Source: Dryas octopetala
Lineage: Eukaryota > Streptophyta > Magnoliopsida > Rosales > Rosaceae
Length of the DNA stretch: 64,000 nt
Direction: 5' to 3'
NCBI GenBank assembly: GCA_963921425.1
Contig: OY992836.1
Span: forward strand, 6,091,825-6,155,824
Shown: piece after piece, positions 1-13,500 of the stretch
Numbering within the stretch: position 1 is the first letter of the stretch
Layout: every line of letters starts with the position of its first letter
Position numbers and translations under genes: made by a program
Notes under the pieces: generated by a model
The model's database searches: none
What the model was told of the DNA's origin: nothing
The model's input: the letters and a program-made list of their open reading frames with translations, nothing else

Positions 1-45
1 TATTTTCTCATTCTCAAGCTTTCAAAACTTGAACCAAACGGGCCC
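1..45. mobile_element. possible right end of a MITE cut by the window edge
   Basis: The stretch ends in ACCAAACGGGCCC followed by TTA. This resembles the ends of plant Harbinger/Tourist-type MITEs, including the one seen whole at 33820-34218, whose right end is CCCAAACGGGGCC followed by TAA. Only one end is inside the window, so the call rests on that motif and the 3-base flank. Confidence 0.3.
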
Positions 46-208
46 TTAGAACGTTTAATAAGCAGAACTTATATAAATAAATAAATATATATATATGAAG
101 GGGCCTTCCAATGAGATATCCCTCATTTAACACTAAATGAGGGATCTCAATGTCATTTGTTAGACAGTGGGATGTCAGACAATTATACGACATGATATCA
201 TCATGGTG

Positions 209-870
209 AACCGATGGTGGCTACTTTGACTTCCTCGGATGCCCGGAAAATGAAGCAATCTACAAAATCTGTTGATGATGATAATGACCGAATGATGGGT
301 ATAATGAATGAGTCGCGAGATCAAAGTCAACCTATCTTTGAGGAAGTTGGCGTTAAAAATGATTCGATACGCATATCGATAATATGGTCGTAGATGATGG
401 ATTGCAGCAGATGTTCAAAGCGAAGAGTTTGATAAGTATGAGAGGTTTTGAAAGCTGAGATGTTGGTTAAGAGGGCGAGGTATTTGGATGAAGCGGCCAA
501 CCAGCTCCTTCCTGACACTTCGTTGGAGTCGATCCAACCTGATCTCGATGCTGGCTTTCATATTCTAATGGACACACTCGGTGTTAAGCCCGGTAGGGAG
601 ATACGTGGCATAGGATATGGGATGATTCGTGACGTCAATACCTCTTCGTCTTCTTCTCAGTCATCTCTAGCCGTCGCCAATCTGACCGATCGATTGGAGC
701 AGATGCAGCATCAGCTAAATTCAGAGAGAGAGAGAGACTCATGAGGCACAAGTGAGTCAAATGCAAGCACAGATGCAACAACTGTTCACCCAATACCTAC
801 CTGGGTTTACCACGTCTATGCTGCCTACGCCGCCAAGACGAGATTCCGTTGATGCCAACGACTTAGATTG
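209..870 (+). pseudogene. C-terminal part of a CACTA (En/Spm, Ptta-like) transposase, decayed
   Basis: A plus-strand reading from about 448 to 744 gives LDAGFHILMDTLGVKPGREI, then a Ser-rich stretch and a coiled-coil-like segment (LTDRLEQMQHQL). It then runs into a GAGAGA tract. After that tract a different frame continues as MQAQMQQLFTQYLPGF and ends near 870 with DANDLD and a stop. The order (short globular part, Ser-rich linker, Gln-rich coil, proline-rich tail) fits the C-terminus of plant Ptta/En/Spm transposases. The GA tract looks like the site of a frameshift by slippage, and upstream frames also contain stops. This is a dead DNA-transposon gene. The family call is by overall pattern only; no catalytic part is present. 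Confidence 0.5.
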
Positions 871-1033
871 ACTACTAGGGTCATATACTAGTTATCGTTT
901 GTACATATATAATTTGGATATAATTATGAATTTTTTGGTAATTTGTGTTAATATCAATTTATTAAATAAATTTTGTGTTATATTATATAGTTTTTGGATA
1001 AAAAGGTTTTAAAAAATAAAAAATAAAAAACCT

Positions 1034-1215
1034 TGGGTGACGAATATGGTTTGTCGCCTCAAGTCACATAGGGCGGCGAAGTTATGATATCGTCCCCTAA
1101 GTCACTTTGGGCGACGAGCCATTTTTGTTGCCTAAAGTGGTTTTAGGCGACGTCGTACATCTTCATCGCCTAAAGCGATGTTAGGTGACAAAAATCAAGA
1201 ATTCGTCGCCTAATT
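1034..1215. repeat. subterminal-type GGCGAC/GTCGCC repeats
   Basis: At least six short direct and inverted copies of a unit like GGCGACGA or TCGCCTAAAG occur in under 200 bases, in otherwise AT-rich DNA. Clustered short repeats in both orientations are typical of CACTA subterminal regions, where the transposase binds. They lie just downstream of the decayed transposase tail, so they are probably part of the same old element. A foldback MITE interrupts the sequence right after them. Confidence 0.5.
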
Positions 1216-1222
1216 TGTTATT

Positions 1223-1568
1223 GGCCAAAGTTCACTTTTGATCCCTGTATTTTGAGCTAAGTTTCACTTTGGTTTATGTAGTTTCAATTGTTATGATTTT
1301 GGTACTGTAGTTTACAAATCGTTGCAATTCAAGGACATGTTAGCATTTTTGTTCATCAAATCGTCAAATTTGTTGTGCTTTTAGTCATATACTTTACATT
1401 CCATTAGTGATTCAATAACTAATTTAACGAATTAATGGATAAAAATCCTAATGTGTCCTTAAATTACAACAATTTGTAAACTTCAAGATCAAAATCAGAA
1501 TAATTGAAATTACATGGATACAAGTGAAACCTAACTCAAACTATAAGGACTAAAAGTGAACTTTGGCC
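1223..1568. mobile_element. 346 bp foldback MITE, Mutator-like
   Basis: The left end GGCCAAAGTTCACTTTT and the reverse complement of the right end share the same start and stay similar for about 50 bases, giving long terminal inverted repeats. The flanks are TTTGTTATT (1214-1222) and TTTGTTACT (1569-1577), a 9-base target duplication with one mismatch. Long TIRs plus a 9-base duplication point to the Mutator (MULE) superfamily. There is no coding capacity. Confidence 0.7.
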
Positions 1569-2222
1569 TTTGTTACTTCACAAATTAATTAAAATGGGTG
1601 TAGTAAGAGGATAAAGGGTGTGCATATAATAGCCTGCTTTATACTTTGTCATTTCACACCCTAACATTTTCAAAAAAACCCACACTACACACAAAAAAAA
1701 AAAAAAAACACAGAGCCCAAACCCAACCCACCCCCTCTGCAGCCAGTCCAGCAGATACGCGTAAATCTTACATAGACAAATGGGGACAATTACTGTTTCC
1801 ATAGGGCTGTAAATTTATGTCAACTTCACAATCAAGAAGCTGAGCCCAAAATTAAATCGATTCGTGAAGCAGAATACAAGGTTCAAACTGATGCTTTGTA
1901 ATGTAAGAGTTAGCATGCAATATTCATTTAAGAATAAAAGAATGTACTGCTCTATTATTTCTATGAAGAAAAGGAAACAAAACATTTTACAAACTTCTGT
2001 AAGGTGTATAAAAAACTTGATTAGCAATAACTACGAAAGTATTCCTACCTTACGACCTACAAAGCAAAATTTCAAGCATCTTGGTTGCTACACTTAGAAA
2101 ACGTCAAAGGAAAGACAGTGCCCATAGATATCAGCAAACTTCACGAAGACATAAGCAGAGCAGGCATCCCGTATATCATTTTTTCAAGTCCATGCATATC
2201 TTGTACTTATGAAAACCTCTGC

Positions 2223-5200
2223 TCAAGCAGCAGGTGCTTGTCCATCCAATCTGATATTACGACCACGCCCACGGCCTCTTGCCCTGCCTCGACCACGCCC
2301 TGCAAAACCTTCAAATAATATTTTTTTATCAGATTACTCAATTGAACAGCTTGACAAGCACTCCAACAGTCTCAAGATGAGTAGAGCAGAACACTGCTGA
2401 AAATATTTGATAAGAGATGTAAAATTTTCCTCCTTTTTAACTTTTCTGTGGAGAAAATCTACAAGAACTTCTTGCCTACTACCAACGAGGTGGAGTGCTA
2501 AATGCATGGTGTTAGGTGTAATATTATAATGCAATTAGAGTAAACTTAAAGAGAATGAAATGAACTATAACCACATAGAGCATAAAAATCACTGCCCCAA
2601 GAACTTACCGCGACCTTGGGCAGGTGCACCATCACCATAGTCATAGTACCCCGCTGGCTGACCATAACCTCGTCCTCGGCCCCTGAAAGAACCACCTCTT
2701 GCACGGCCTCTACCTCTGCCACCATAACCACGCCCACCATCCCAACCATCTCCATTATAATCCCCAACTCCATTGTAGTTTCCTTCACACACAATAACAA
2801 GAAACAGAGCAAAACCCAATGAGCAACTTTAGCCACTCATGTCAGAAAAGACTTCAAGGAACCATAATCGTAAATGGCATGTGATTTTTTTAAAAAGGGG
2901 AGTATTATTCAACTTCATTTCAAAAGCAAATGAAGACACGAGTCCATGCTTTAAAACCAAAATCAACTGTTTTGCAACAAGAAACCAAAGTATGCATAAT
3001 TGTAAGGAAGCACAATAAATGAAGAACCTGAAGTAAAGCAAACTCCCAAAATCTAAAATGCAAGCACATTTGACCAATTCCAGTTCTCAATCTACAATTC
3101 TGTAAACCCTATTTTGGTAAAAATAATCCAAAACTTCTGGACAAAAAGCATCTCAGTCTGCAGTTTTTCCATGAAAGAAAGAACATATTGACTTAACTAG
3201 GTTAAAACAAAATTTTAGAGCAGCGAGCAATACCTCTACCCCTAACTCTTCCTCGGCCACCACGTCCCCTGCCTCGGAATCTAGGTGAACCCTCTGATTT
3301 TCATGCAATTAAATCAATATAAATTGAAGTGGTTACACTATAGAAGTAAAGGGCTTTATAGACATTAACAAAACATTATCATATCACCTCCTTCATCCTC
3401 AAAATCATTCAATGGTTTCACTTGATCAACTGGAAGAGGGGGTTGGTATCTGTATTGCAGCAGAAAAAAGAAAATTAGGGATGCTCTAAGCACCATATAA
3501 GGTTCCAAGATCTCAGCTTAATCAAACAGAATATATGTAGGTCAGATTTACTACTGTGCTTCTGGTTGCAGACCTGAAAATCTATTCATTCAGAAAAATT
3601 ACAAGAGTTTCCCAACTATACAAATCACAGAGTAACACAAATCACCACAATATTGGATGTGCTTATGAAGCATCATACACATATGGGAGGTATCAAGGAG
3701 TATCAAACAAAGCTCTCCCACAGATGTAGCCATTCAAGCACATACATTAACTTGAAACAGAAGACTAAACATATTCATGGTAACTTAAAATTGATAAGAC
3801 AATAAAAATACTAGTGACTTTGAATATTCGAAGAAGACACTGAAAACTGACATCCTTCTTGGACTTGAATAATATCAACCATTCAGGACCTAATATATTG
3901 AACTATCACCGGTACATGTGTAATAATACTCGATTTGTTGTTGCAAGATTTGCAACATTGACCAACAAAATGGAACATCCAAGGTTGATTCACCTTGTAA
4001 GGTCAAGGACAATAATGTTACCTTACAAGGTGAATGAACATCAGAATACTTACCACCTAAGTGGAACATCCATGATATGGTACAGATACACCAAACCACA
4101 TAAACAGTATCCAAACAGATGTCAAATCGTAAATGACTTACCCTATGGAGGATGTATGAAGCTCCTTCTTCGACAAAGTAATTGTGATCATTGAAACATG
4201 CCGAGTCGTCTCTAGACTGCAGCAAAAAATACAACCATTCATATCAATATCAACCAAAAAAAATTTGTCACATCTGCATATGGTTAGTAGCTGAGAAGAG
4301 TATATGGTTTCATACGGAAGCAGGCCTTCTTCCAGGGGCTCCCAAACATCAGTTATGTCAGTTGATCCAATAGAAGTATTCTGATGGAGACCAACAATTC
4401 TTCTCTGGAAGCATAAAATCGTGATCAACAAATAAGTATATACACAAACGCTAATACACATGGGAAGTGGATGCAGACACACTCACACATAATGGTTGGT
4501 AGGTCACTAGTCATCTCACCTTAATAAGTTCACCAATCATCACAGTTTTATTGATTGCTCTGCCCATTGCCTTGAGAACAATTTCATTAGACCCTTTCTC
4601 CTACAGAATATACAAGCATGTGTAAGATAGAGCTAAATAAAACAGTAAGTTATTTGTATAGAGGACGCCCATAAATAAAACATGTGAAAACACTTTGGAG
4701 TAGTGGAAGAAAGGGAATAGAAGAGCATAACTTGTCATGGAGAAGGGCAAACAAATAAAATAACTCCAAGACAATATACGGCCTAAAATAAGCGTAGAAT
4801 CCAAGTTTGACAAGGATATCTGAGCTAAATGGTAGTTTCTTACGCAAATAGAGATGCAGCAATAATGTACAAATCCAGTTTTAATATTCCATTATCGGCC
4901 TGAAATCTAGTTTTAATATAAGTGTTCTCGAAGTACAGAAAACATATGTTTGCATCAACTATGATGTTTCCACCTAAGAATGAATTCATATTCAAGATTT
5001 GGCAATTGGTGCCTACCCTCCTCCCAACAAGAAAATTTGTCAAAACAGTGACTCCCATTAATTCATCTTGTGCATTGAATCAGCCCAGTAAGATTTGTGC
5101 TGTTATGTATCATTGAATCCTCCTTTATTCAACTCTCAGTCCCTAAAAATTATGTTTTATGTCATCTTGCAAATGTTAATTATACCATTCCATTTCTACT

Positions 5201-5482
5201 AACCCAGAAACCATGAGACCTAAGAACCAATGGAAAAACTGGTAAAAAAATTCGAAAAGAAAAAATGTAAGGAAAACCAGTAACAAAGCCTTATAGGCTT
5301 ATACAATACAATCCAAAAAGTGCATGTTCGGCAAAGCAGTGAGGAGTTGTAAAAACCTGGAGGAGAGTGGTGGCGTAAGTAATATAGTTCCTCATTCGGC
5401 CTTGAGCGGTTATGCGAATCTCATTCTCGTTTATAGGCGTAGCCTCGGCCTTGGGCTTCTCCACCCTCTGGTACCTATCCAT
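2223..5482 (-). CDS. ALBA-domain RNA/DNA-binding protein with RGG-rich tail
   Basis: Eight exons (5482-5357, 4600-4520, 4404-4316, 4216-4142, 3449-3388, 3293-3234, 2782-2609, 2299-2223) join in frame with GT-AG borders to 247 residues. The start MDRYQRVEKPK is the conserved plant form. Residues about 18-120 are the Alba fold: EIRITAQGRMRNYITYA, then KGSNEIVLKAMGRAINKTV and TRHVSMITITLSKKEL. A short linker (YQPPLPVDQVKPLNDFEDEG) leads to residues 142-247, a tail of RGG/RGRG repeats with Tyr, typical of RNA binding and condensate proteins. It ends RNIRLDGQAPAA. The family in plants is cytoplasmic and nuclear, binds mRNA and R-loops, and acts in development and stress. The closest match is the long RGG class of plant ALBA proteins. 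The tail looks shorter than in some relatives. The exact paralogue cannot be assigned. Confidence 0.95.
3989..4034. repeat. hairpin in an ALBA intron
   Basis: The arms TTCACCTTGTAAGG (3989-4002) and CCTTACAAGGTGAA (4021-4034) are perfect inverted copies with an 18-base spacer, inside the fourth coding intron. It could be a small MITE core or a structured intron element. No target duplication was found. Confidence 0.6.
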
Positions 5483-5507
5483 CTGCCAAACAAACCCTAA
5501 CCCTACT

Positions 5508-5576
5508 GAGCAAGACACAAACTATGCCAGAGAGAGATAGATAGGGTTAGAAATGAATTAGGGTTTGGGAGTTACC
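5508..5576 (-). other. probable 5' UTR intron of the ALBA gene
   Basis: Read on the minus strand, ACG|GTAACT near 5576 is a good donor. GTCTTGCTCAG near 5508 is a good acceptor with a pyrimidine-rich tract, about 25 bases before the ATG. A short leader intron is common in plant RNA-binding protein genes. It is inferred from splice signals only. Confidence 0.45.
5558..5566 (-). promoter_or_regulatory. telo-box (AAACCCTAA) upstream of the ALBA start
   Basis: AAACCCTAA on the coding strand, about 80 bases upstream of the ATG. A related AACCCTAACCC stretch lies close by at about 5504-5514 on the plus strand. Telo-boxes near the start of transcription are a known feature of plant translation and RNA-handling genes. 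Function here is inferred. Confidence 0.5.
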
Positions 5577-5704
5577 GTCGGTCCGTACGTTTTACAAAGT
5601 GAGTTGGGAGGGAATAGCTGAAACTGCGTTGTGTGAGCGTGTGCGTGCTCTCACTCTCGCTCTCGCGCTCGGTGTCTGCGTTTGGGGTTTGTTTCTTCGG
5701 CTGC

Positions 5705-5730
5705 CTCTCTCTCTCTCTCTCTCTCTCTCT
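5705..5730. repeat. (CT)13 microsatellite in the ALBA leader/promoter
   Basis: A pure CT run (GA on the coding strand) about 225 bases upstream of the ALBA start codon. Such runs are common in plant core promoters and leaders. Confidence 0.9.
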
Positions 5731-5759
5731 AGCCAAGCCTTATTAGATTAAACCTTCAG

Positions 5760-7400
5760 ATTTGAAAATAATACGCCCCAAAAGACCCGTGTTTTGGATT
5801 TGACTTTTTATTATTATAAATTTATAATTATAAATAGAAACCTAATAACGAGGAAAATGGCCAGCCAAAACAAAGCCAATTTCTTTTTTTTCTTTTTTTT
5901 TTTACCATAAAACAAAACCAATTTCAATTCAGAGAGAAAGTAGGGCTTTTTATCTCGTTACGGTCTTATCGCCGCCAAGACCGCGATTCGCCAACTCCTT
6001 CTATTACTTGGGTCTCGGCCCAAACACTTGTCAAACCTTTTTCTATTCAGCTACCTTCGATAAACTATTGGGCCGCTCTTGCCTCACAAATTTGGGCCTA
6101 ATTGGGCTACGTTTTCTTGTGTCTTTTTAATGTGCTTTTTTATTGCATAATAACCATGAAAATAATTTGTGCTCCACTCTCGATCTATTTTCTTTTTTGT
6201 TTAAGTGACTTAGAGCATTGAGAAATTTATTGTATGTGCGCCCACCTACTTGACAAATGCATTCTAATGTCAAATTTGACAAGTGCACTACAATGTCAAA
6301 AATTGTTTGTACATATTTTTATCAAATATAATTGAACTCATCATTAAACTCACTCGCTATTACTTTGCTCATTTATTGACTTTAGGGTCTAAAGACCTTT
6401 AGCCAATCTCACACCAGTGTCTTCACCTCTCTTATCTTGCATCGTACGTGGCACCCAAATCTGACCTCAACTTGGAGGTCAAACCCCATAGGCAACAATA
6501 AAAATATATGCTTGAATTTTTGTCTTTAGTTTTTAAATAAACTTGTTCATTGTTCTACCATGTTCTTAATTATAAATTGTATCTTGCATTTTTCCCTATT
6601 TTTTTTTTTTTTAAGGAGGGAGATTTTAACTTGGATCTCTCTAATATCACGGAGATCATAGAACCGATTCCTTAAAAAACTCACTATTTTAGTAAGCTAA
6701 CAAGGCCCCTTGGACCTTATTAGTTCTTCAACGAGGCATACTTCACGAAATGCCCTAACCTTTCTATTTGTTTTTTCAACTCTTTTTTTTTTTTTTTTTC
6801 CAAGTTAAATCATTTCCTAAGATTCACTAATATTTGACATATTTTATTATGAGAATAAATCCTGGTTCCTCTTATTCTATGATACTAGTTGGTCCTTTTA
6901 GTCTCAGATTGTGGTGAAAGAAAAAATATATATTAATCTTATCAATGTTATGATATTAACACACTATAATTTTTCATCTAAGAATACAAATAATTTTTCA
7001 AATATTTCTTTTTGCCTGTATGTAAAGGGCGTCCATCTTTTAGCTACTGACCATGCCTTTGTAAGTCTCAACTCTCAAGGTTAGAATTATTTTCGAACCT
7101 AATTGCAAGTGATGGGTAGCCACCTTATCGGACTACAATAGTTTATGATGCTTACCCCGAAGTTACGTAGAGCACTGCAGAGGCAAGGTTCAACAACCAA
7201 CATTATTAATATAGTTAATGTTTTTTTTTTTTTGCCACTATAGTATTAGTTAATGTTAATGTTAATGGGTGTCTGGGATATGAAAAAACAACAGTAAGAT
7301 AATAAATTGAACTCTTGACATTAATATAAAACCGCAGGGTTGCAGTACAAAATTACACATTTTCGACCAAGTGTCACGCATTCGATGCAATCATACATGT
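5760..7400. other. intergenic, no gene seen
   Basis: AT-rich sequence between the ALBA promoter and the 3' end of the RBM39-like gene. It holds several poly-T runs (about 5883, 6600, 6783, 7218) and stop codons in all frames. No transposon ends with a convincing target duplication were found. Confidence 0.6.
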
Positions 7401-7565
7401 GTACGAATCAAAACTAGGAAATCGATATCCTAAAAAGACAGAGAAATGGGCTTCGGCCCCATTTGTAAGGGAAAAAAAAAAATTACAGAAATAACTACCC
7501 TTCAGCTAAAAACACCCAAATGCATCTCCACAAAGACACTTCCGATCCCGCCTGTGAGCATCGGT

Positions 7566-10500
7566 TCAAGCTCCTCCAAACTTGGCATCGTATACTTGTG
7601 GTTGCTGCAGAACAGACCAAAAAGTTACTTAGAAACAAGATAATTCATCATAGCAATATTGATTTATAGACAAGTCATTCCCATGAATAGAGCTTCTTAA
7701 CATCTAATCTAAAGCACATATAGTGTGAACACATTGCTTGCAAGTCAAACAGCAATTGTCATGTGGTATTTGATCTCTCTCTCTCAGAAAAAAGGGGAAA
7801 AAAAAAAGAGAAAAAGACAGTGATACTAAAAGTTTGCACTGATGCTAGATCACATTCTAAAACAAATGACAAAAATCTAAAATCCTAGAGTAGATTCGTG
7901 AAACATTTTCCGCTGCTACAACAAAGAACTCCTATAAGTTATCAAAACCTCGAGAAACCCGTAAGGGAGTAAAACTCTAGGTAACACGACATAAAGTACT
8001 GGGTGTGTTTATAATTTAGATACACAGGAATAATCAAATACATGACATCATAAATGGAACAATAACCTCTGAGGGCAAAACGCATTACCATGAACAGGGC
8101 TGAAATCTGCCTGCCTGCAAACCATCTCAGATGCATTGAACGTTGAGCTCCAGCTGCCGCTTCCACAGTTTCAAACCGCAAATACACACAGCCAGCACTG
8201 TTTCTGTATGCCAAACAAAAGAAATTAAATTTGCACCCCTTACCTCCTCTCTCGAATCACATGCACGCACAATACATGCATGCACCCACACACGTGCTGG
8301 ATAAGCAGCCTATGTACAATAAGCAGCTTAGCACAATATCAAACAGACGAAAGATTTGAAAATGCAGAGCTTTTTGGCAAAACCTTTGTTTCTTAACCAT
8401 GATATGATGAAAATATTTGATTATTCGAATGTAATGGAAATTATATTATAGAGCCCTCTCTGTTATAAGGGTTTTGAGAAGCTATCCAGTCTTCCTTTCA
8501 CCATATGATATTTGCTTAGAAAGCACTGTGATACCCAAGGAGTTCAAAGGTGCTCTCTCAAAGCTGGTAAAGGGACGAAAGTAAGATTAAATAACTAGAT
8601 GCAAGGAACAATGTGTGCGAAATACAGGTTTGAGTATTGGGATACGTCAACTCACCTTACAAATATATTTGTATAGGGGTGGGCAAATTTCCAATGAACC
8701 CGACTAACCCGTCCAACCTGACCCAGGAATTGCAGGTTGGTCCAGATGTGGTGACTCGGTTAAATTTGCAATCGGGTTATTTTCGACCTGTCTATAAGTT
8801 TTCTTACCCAATTTAAACCAACCCAACCTGCATATCTAACATCCACTATAAAATAAGCTCTTATTCTCTAAACCCGAATCCATTGATCCTCCCCAGCTGC
8901 CTACCCCTAATTTCCTCCTCCTCTGAGTTTGTTCTTCCAACAACTCACACCAGTCATTCAATCATCCCCCCTCCCCACAAATTAATTTTCATTATCTGCC
9001 ATGCTCCATCTATTTAAAGTGCTAGAGGTTTTTTTTTTTTTTTTTAACTTTTTGCTTCATGTACTCATGCTTCTTCTGGTAAAACTCGCACCCATTGGCT
9101 CGCACCCATTGGGCAATAACTCCATCTGTGTTTCATGCTTGAACTTATGTCCAACGGGGGTGATAGCAATCCTCATGTATATCAGTATATGTCCATTGGG
9201 AGATTCTCCTATGCTCATTTGGTAAACATGCCATGAAGGTTACTTTTTTTTTCTATTTTCTTTTTCAACTTGTTCTTGATTTATGTTTCAGTTTTCTGGT
9301 AATTTGTTTTTCTATTTCTCTCCCTTGGTGGTTTCTCTCTCACAGAGTGTTATTTTTTAAATTAAAACAAGTGCTTTACTTCTGGTTTCTCCCCATTCCA
9401 TGTACTTTTGTTCTTCTGGGGGTTACTTTCGGTTTCTTAAGGCTTCTGAGCTCAGGCAGAACCTGGTAAAACCGAACAACCTGACCCGGATTCAACTGGG
9501 TTGAATTGGCTTGGTTCAAATCCCTTTGGTCAGTTCCAGTTTTCCATTTGCTCAATCCAATTAGATAGGGTCGGTTGGCGGATTGAGCCTGAACACTGAA
9601 CCCAACCCCCAACCCCCAGCCCATCCCTAAATTTGTAAGATAATTTCAAAAATTCTTTAATATAAATACAATACTGTTACACAAACAACAAAGTTAAAAT
9701 AAATTCACATAACAGTCTATATTTATATACTTACTTGTCTACGTAAATATGCTTCACCCGGCCACATTTTGAGCATTCTTCCTCAACATCCTCTTTAATG
9801 TCTATGTCAAAATCTGGCTCCCTCTGCAGCATAATATTAAATCGTAAGACTACAATTTTTTAAAAGAGAATGAAACAATTATTGAAATTTCTTTTTTTAA
9901 GAACACAAACCTCAGTAGCTGGATCAAACATATTCTTCAATAGCAGACATTCACTGGGGTTCCCAATGGGTTCTGCGACTGCTGCAAGCGGCATAACTTT
10001 TCCTGGAAGAATTGGTGCAGAAACTGCAGCTTGACCATTGATCGGCAAAGTAACAGCTCTTTGATTTGGGGCTGACCCATTCAGCACAGGTACCCCAAGA
10101 GACCCCGCAATACTGCCAAAAAAGGAACAATCAGCAATAATGATGACAAAATTACATGATTGCAGTAAGGATCGACAGACACAAACCTTGTGGCAATACC
10201 AGTGCGATCTAGCTTCTGCATTAGCAATGCTCTGGATTGGGCATTTAAAGACTGCAAAGAAAGACACTCCACGTCAGAGATATCACTAATTTAGAAATTG
10301 GAGGTATTCATTGATCCTACACACTTCAATAATAGGGGACATTTAAGGCCCACATTTCAAATTCACTGTTCAAGATTCTGCACCTTCCATGATTGCATCC
10401 GATTTTGGTATTTCTGCTATTACCAATCAAGTAGGGAAAAAGGAGAACAAACATGGCAATAAAAGCATCCAGGGGAATGGAAAAATCCTTCTCTTCCTCC

Positions 10501-13500
10501 TTTTCTGTTGTCATTTAAATTCCTTTTCTCTTTTAGGGCAAGGAGAGCATCAAAAAACATGATGAACTCAGCTGATAGTCACCCCCAGATATATGCATTG
10601 AACTAATCATCAATAATATCCTCCATCTTTATCCAATAATTTTTTTCTTTCTATCAAGTGCCGATATAAAAAACAATATTTTTTTGAAATTCCTTTTTTT
10701 AGAATATTTCATTCAAACTTTCATCAATTAGTCTATTTTACCTAAATATTGACATTTATAAATCTTCAATATTCTCAAACCATCAATATTTAATACTTTG
10801 GATATATGTGAAAGTACTCAAGTTCACCAACATTGAATGAAATATCGACTCACCAAACCACCCCCATCATCATCATCGAAGTCTGCAGATTTTGCTCCAG
10901 TCTCTTGTGATCCAACATGATCTGTAACAGATGAAACCTATACATACAAAGTGTCAAGCATGGACCTTCAAAGAGATATAGTCATAGAAGTACAGCCAGA
11001 GAGATAACTGACAACAAATCACCACATTAAAATCATTCCCTCTAGAAAAACTTGTCATATCCAACTTCCCTTCAAAATAATACAATCCTTACCTTGATAG
11101 TTCGACCAGCAATCTCCAACTTCCCATTCAAACTTTGAGCTGCCTTTGCATGTTCTAGATGAGAAAACTATAAACATAATGAAGAATTAAATAAGTACCA
11201 AACAATCAACATAACAATCTCCTAAACAGTCAAGATAGGTAATCACTCACTTGAACAAAGCCGAACCCCTTGCACTGTCCTGTCTCAATATCAAGGGGAA
11301 GTTGCACAAGCTCCACTGGACCAAATGGTTCAAAAATCTGATCATTCAACACAAAAATATTTAGATGTCATGAAAAGAAGACCACATAACTGTATAAAAG
11401 ATTTGAAAAATCAAGAATAATATTTTCAACTGTCATCCAGCATTCCAATGCTGATCTATAGTGGGTTTTTTAAAGTACAACACAAAAATCTTAGGTCTGA
11501 CTTTTACTCAGGGTGTACACGATAAATCCCTCTAATGGCATTTCATGATAGTTCAGAACTCCTTTGATTTCTTTTTCTTTTCCTATGTTTTTGGTGAAAA
11601 TATACATTTCAAAGGTATCTATATATACTTATATAATATCGTAGTAAACCTAGATGAAGAACCCAGCTGCAATACCTCTCTAAGGTGAGTCTCAGTCATG
11701 TTAAAATGTAAGTTCCCTACATACAGTTTCCTATCAACTGCACCATATGGCCCTGCGACACCTGCTGCCCCACCAGAAACATTTGATTGAACAAGATTCT
11801 TTTCAGCCTCTGAAGGTTTCACCATTACAGGTTGTCCAAGCAGTAGTTGACCAGAGAGAGCTATTGCCATTGGCACAGACATTGCATCATAAAATTCAAT
11901 ATACCTGCAGTATAGTATCACCAGGCCCTTACAGTAAGTTTGATGGAACATACAAGACCATAAGTATTGCAATCAAAACTTACAAAGCATATATCAAAGA
12001 GATGTAGGGAAACAAAAACTCTAGGGCAGAGAGCTCAAGCTGAATTTCTTTTGATGAATCTGATGACTCATATAAAAGAAAATGTTAGCTCATCACAGTA
12101 AAAATAAAAACTACAGCAAATATTACATTACAAATCGATATGCAAGAGAAAACTACTAGAATAGGGCAGTAAAGAAAAAAAAAACAAAAACAAAAGGCAG
12201 TCGTCTTCTGGCTCACTTTGAGATGAACATATAAGTTTTCTAGTGAAATTCCAATCACGACAATTAACAGAAGACTGTCATCTTAAAACCTTAAACAGCA
12301 CAGAAAAGAGCACTAAGATGTCAACTAGACTTAAAACTTATAAAATACCAGAACCAAGGAAAATCAAGCCAAAACTGTCCACTCACCACACCCCCAGCAA
12401 AGTTTTCCCATTCAAAAAAGCTACTACCACAATTTAACTCCACCATGTCAATGTAGCAATTTCTCCTACAGAGCGGAAGGACTATTAAATGAAGAATTTG
12501 AAAAGGTGAACTCGGATGCAGAATGGTGTCCTTATTGCACGAAAAACGCAGAGGAAGAAAGCGGGAAAGGATAAAAAATAGGTGTTTGTCATCTACCTTG
12601 AGTACGCAGCATGAATTGATTAAACATGAGTGCAAGGTATTCCCATCATCCCTCATCCCTCATCATTATCGCATTGCTAGTCCATTTAAGAATACAGTTA
12701 AACTTGATTCTAGAAAGATGATATGCTAACAACTATCTTACAAAGTACACACACATGGCTATGATATAATCTTATATAACTACACATACCCAACTCCTTT
12801 TGACCGTCTAGAATTCCTGTCCATGATCAGTCGTACATCCCTCACCTGAAAGTGGAAAAAGAACAAAAACGAAAAACGTGAGATCGAAGAGAAATTCAAG
12901 TGCTTAAAAGAAAAGTAGCGTATACAGAGAGATTTTACAATTATTGACACTACGTGATAAAACACTTGGTTGGGGTGTTGACAAGACGACCACATCATTT
13001 GTACATTTTCACTCACCCCACATATACAGAATGTTGAGACAATAGAAAGTCACTATACTACTCGTAACTGAAGGCAGAGGGGCATGTACTGCAACAGGAA
13101 GCAAATGTATCTCAATAGCATGCAACCAAAATGTTTGAAGGAGTGTCTCATGCAACAATAATGTAATTATTCTCAAACATGAAGGAAGAAACAATTACAA
13201 TCATAATGCATGCAAATGTCACAAAATGAGAAAGCAAAAGTACCAACCCCGGTTACATAAGTATAATATAACCTTAAAGATTAAATAAAAAAAACTAAGA
13301 TTAAATAAAAAAACTATCTAATGATCTAAAAGAGTGAAAGAATGAATTTCAGCCAACCTTGCCCGCTTTTGAGAAGAATTCATAAACATCTCGCTCGGTT
13401 GCCTTTAGTGGCATCTGTCATCACCAGAAAAAAATAAAAAAATAATAAAAAAAAAATAATCAGAGAAAATTGCAAAAGGAAAAAACTTAGGTTAGGTTCA

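Noticed and set aside
3859-4234. Two opposed open frames over the ALBA introns
   Set aside because: They span intron sequence and the exon at 4142-4216; the spliced model explains the region.
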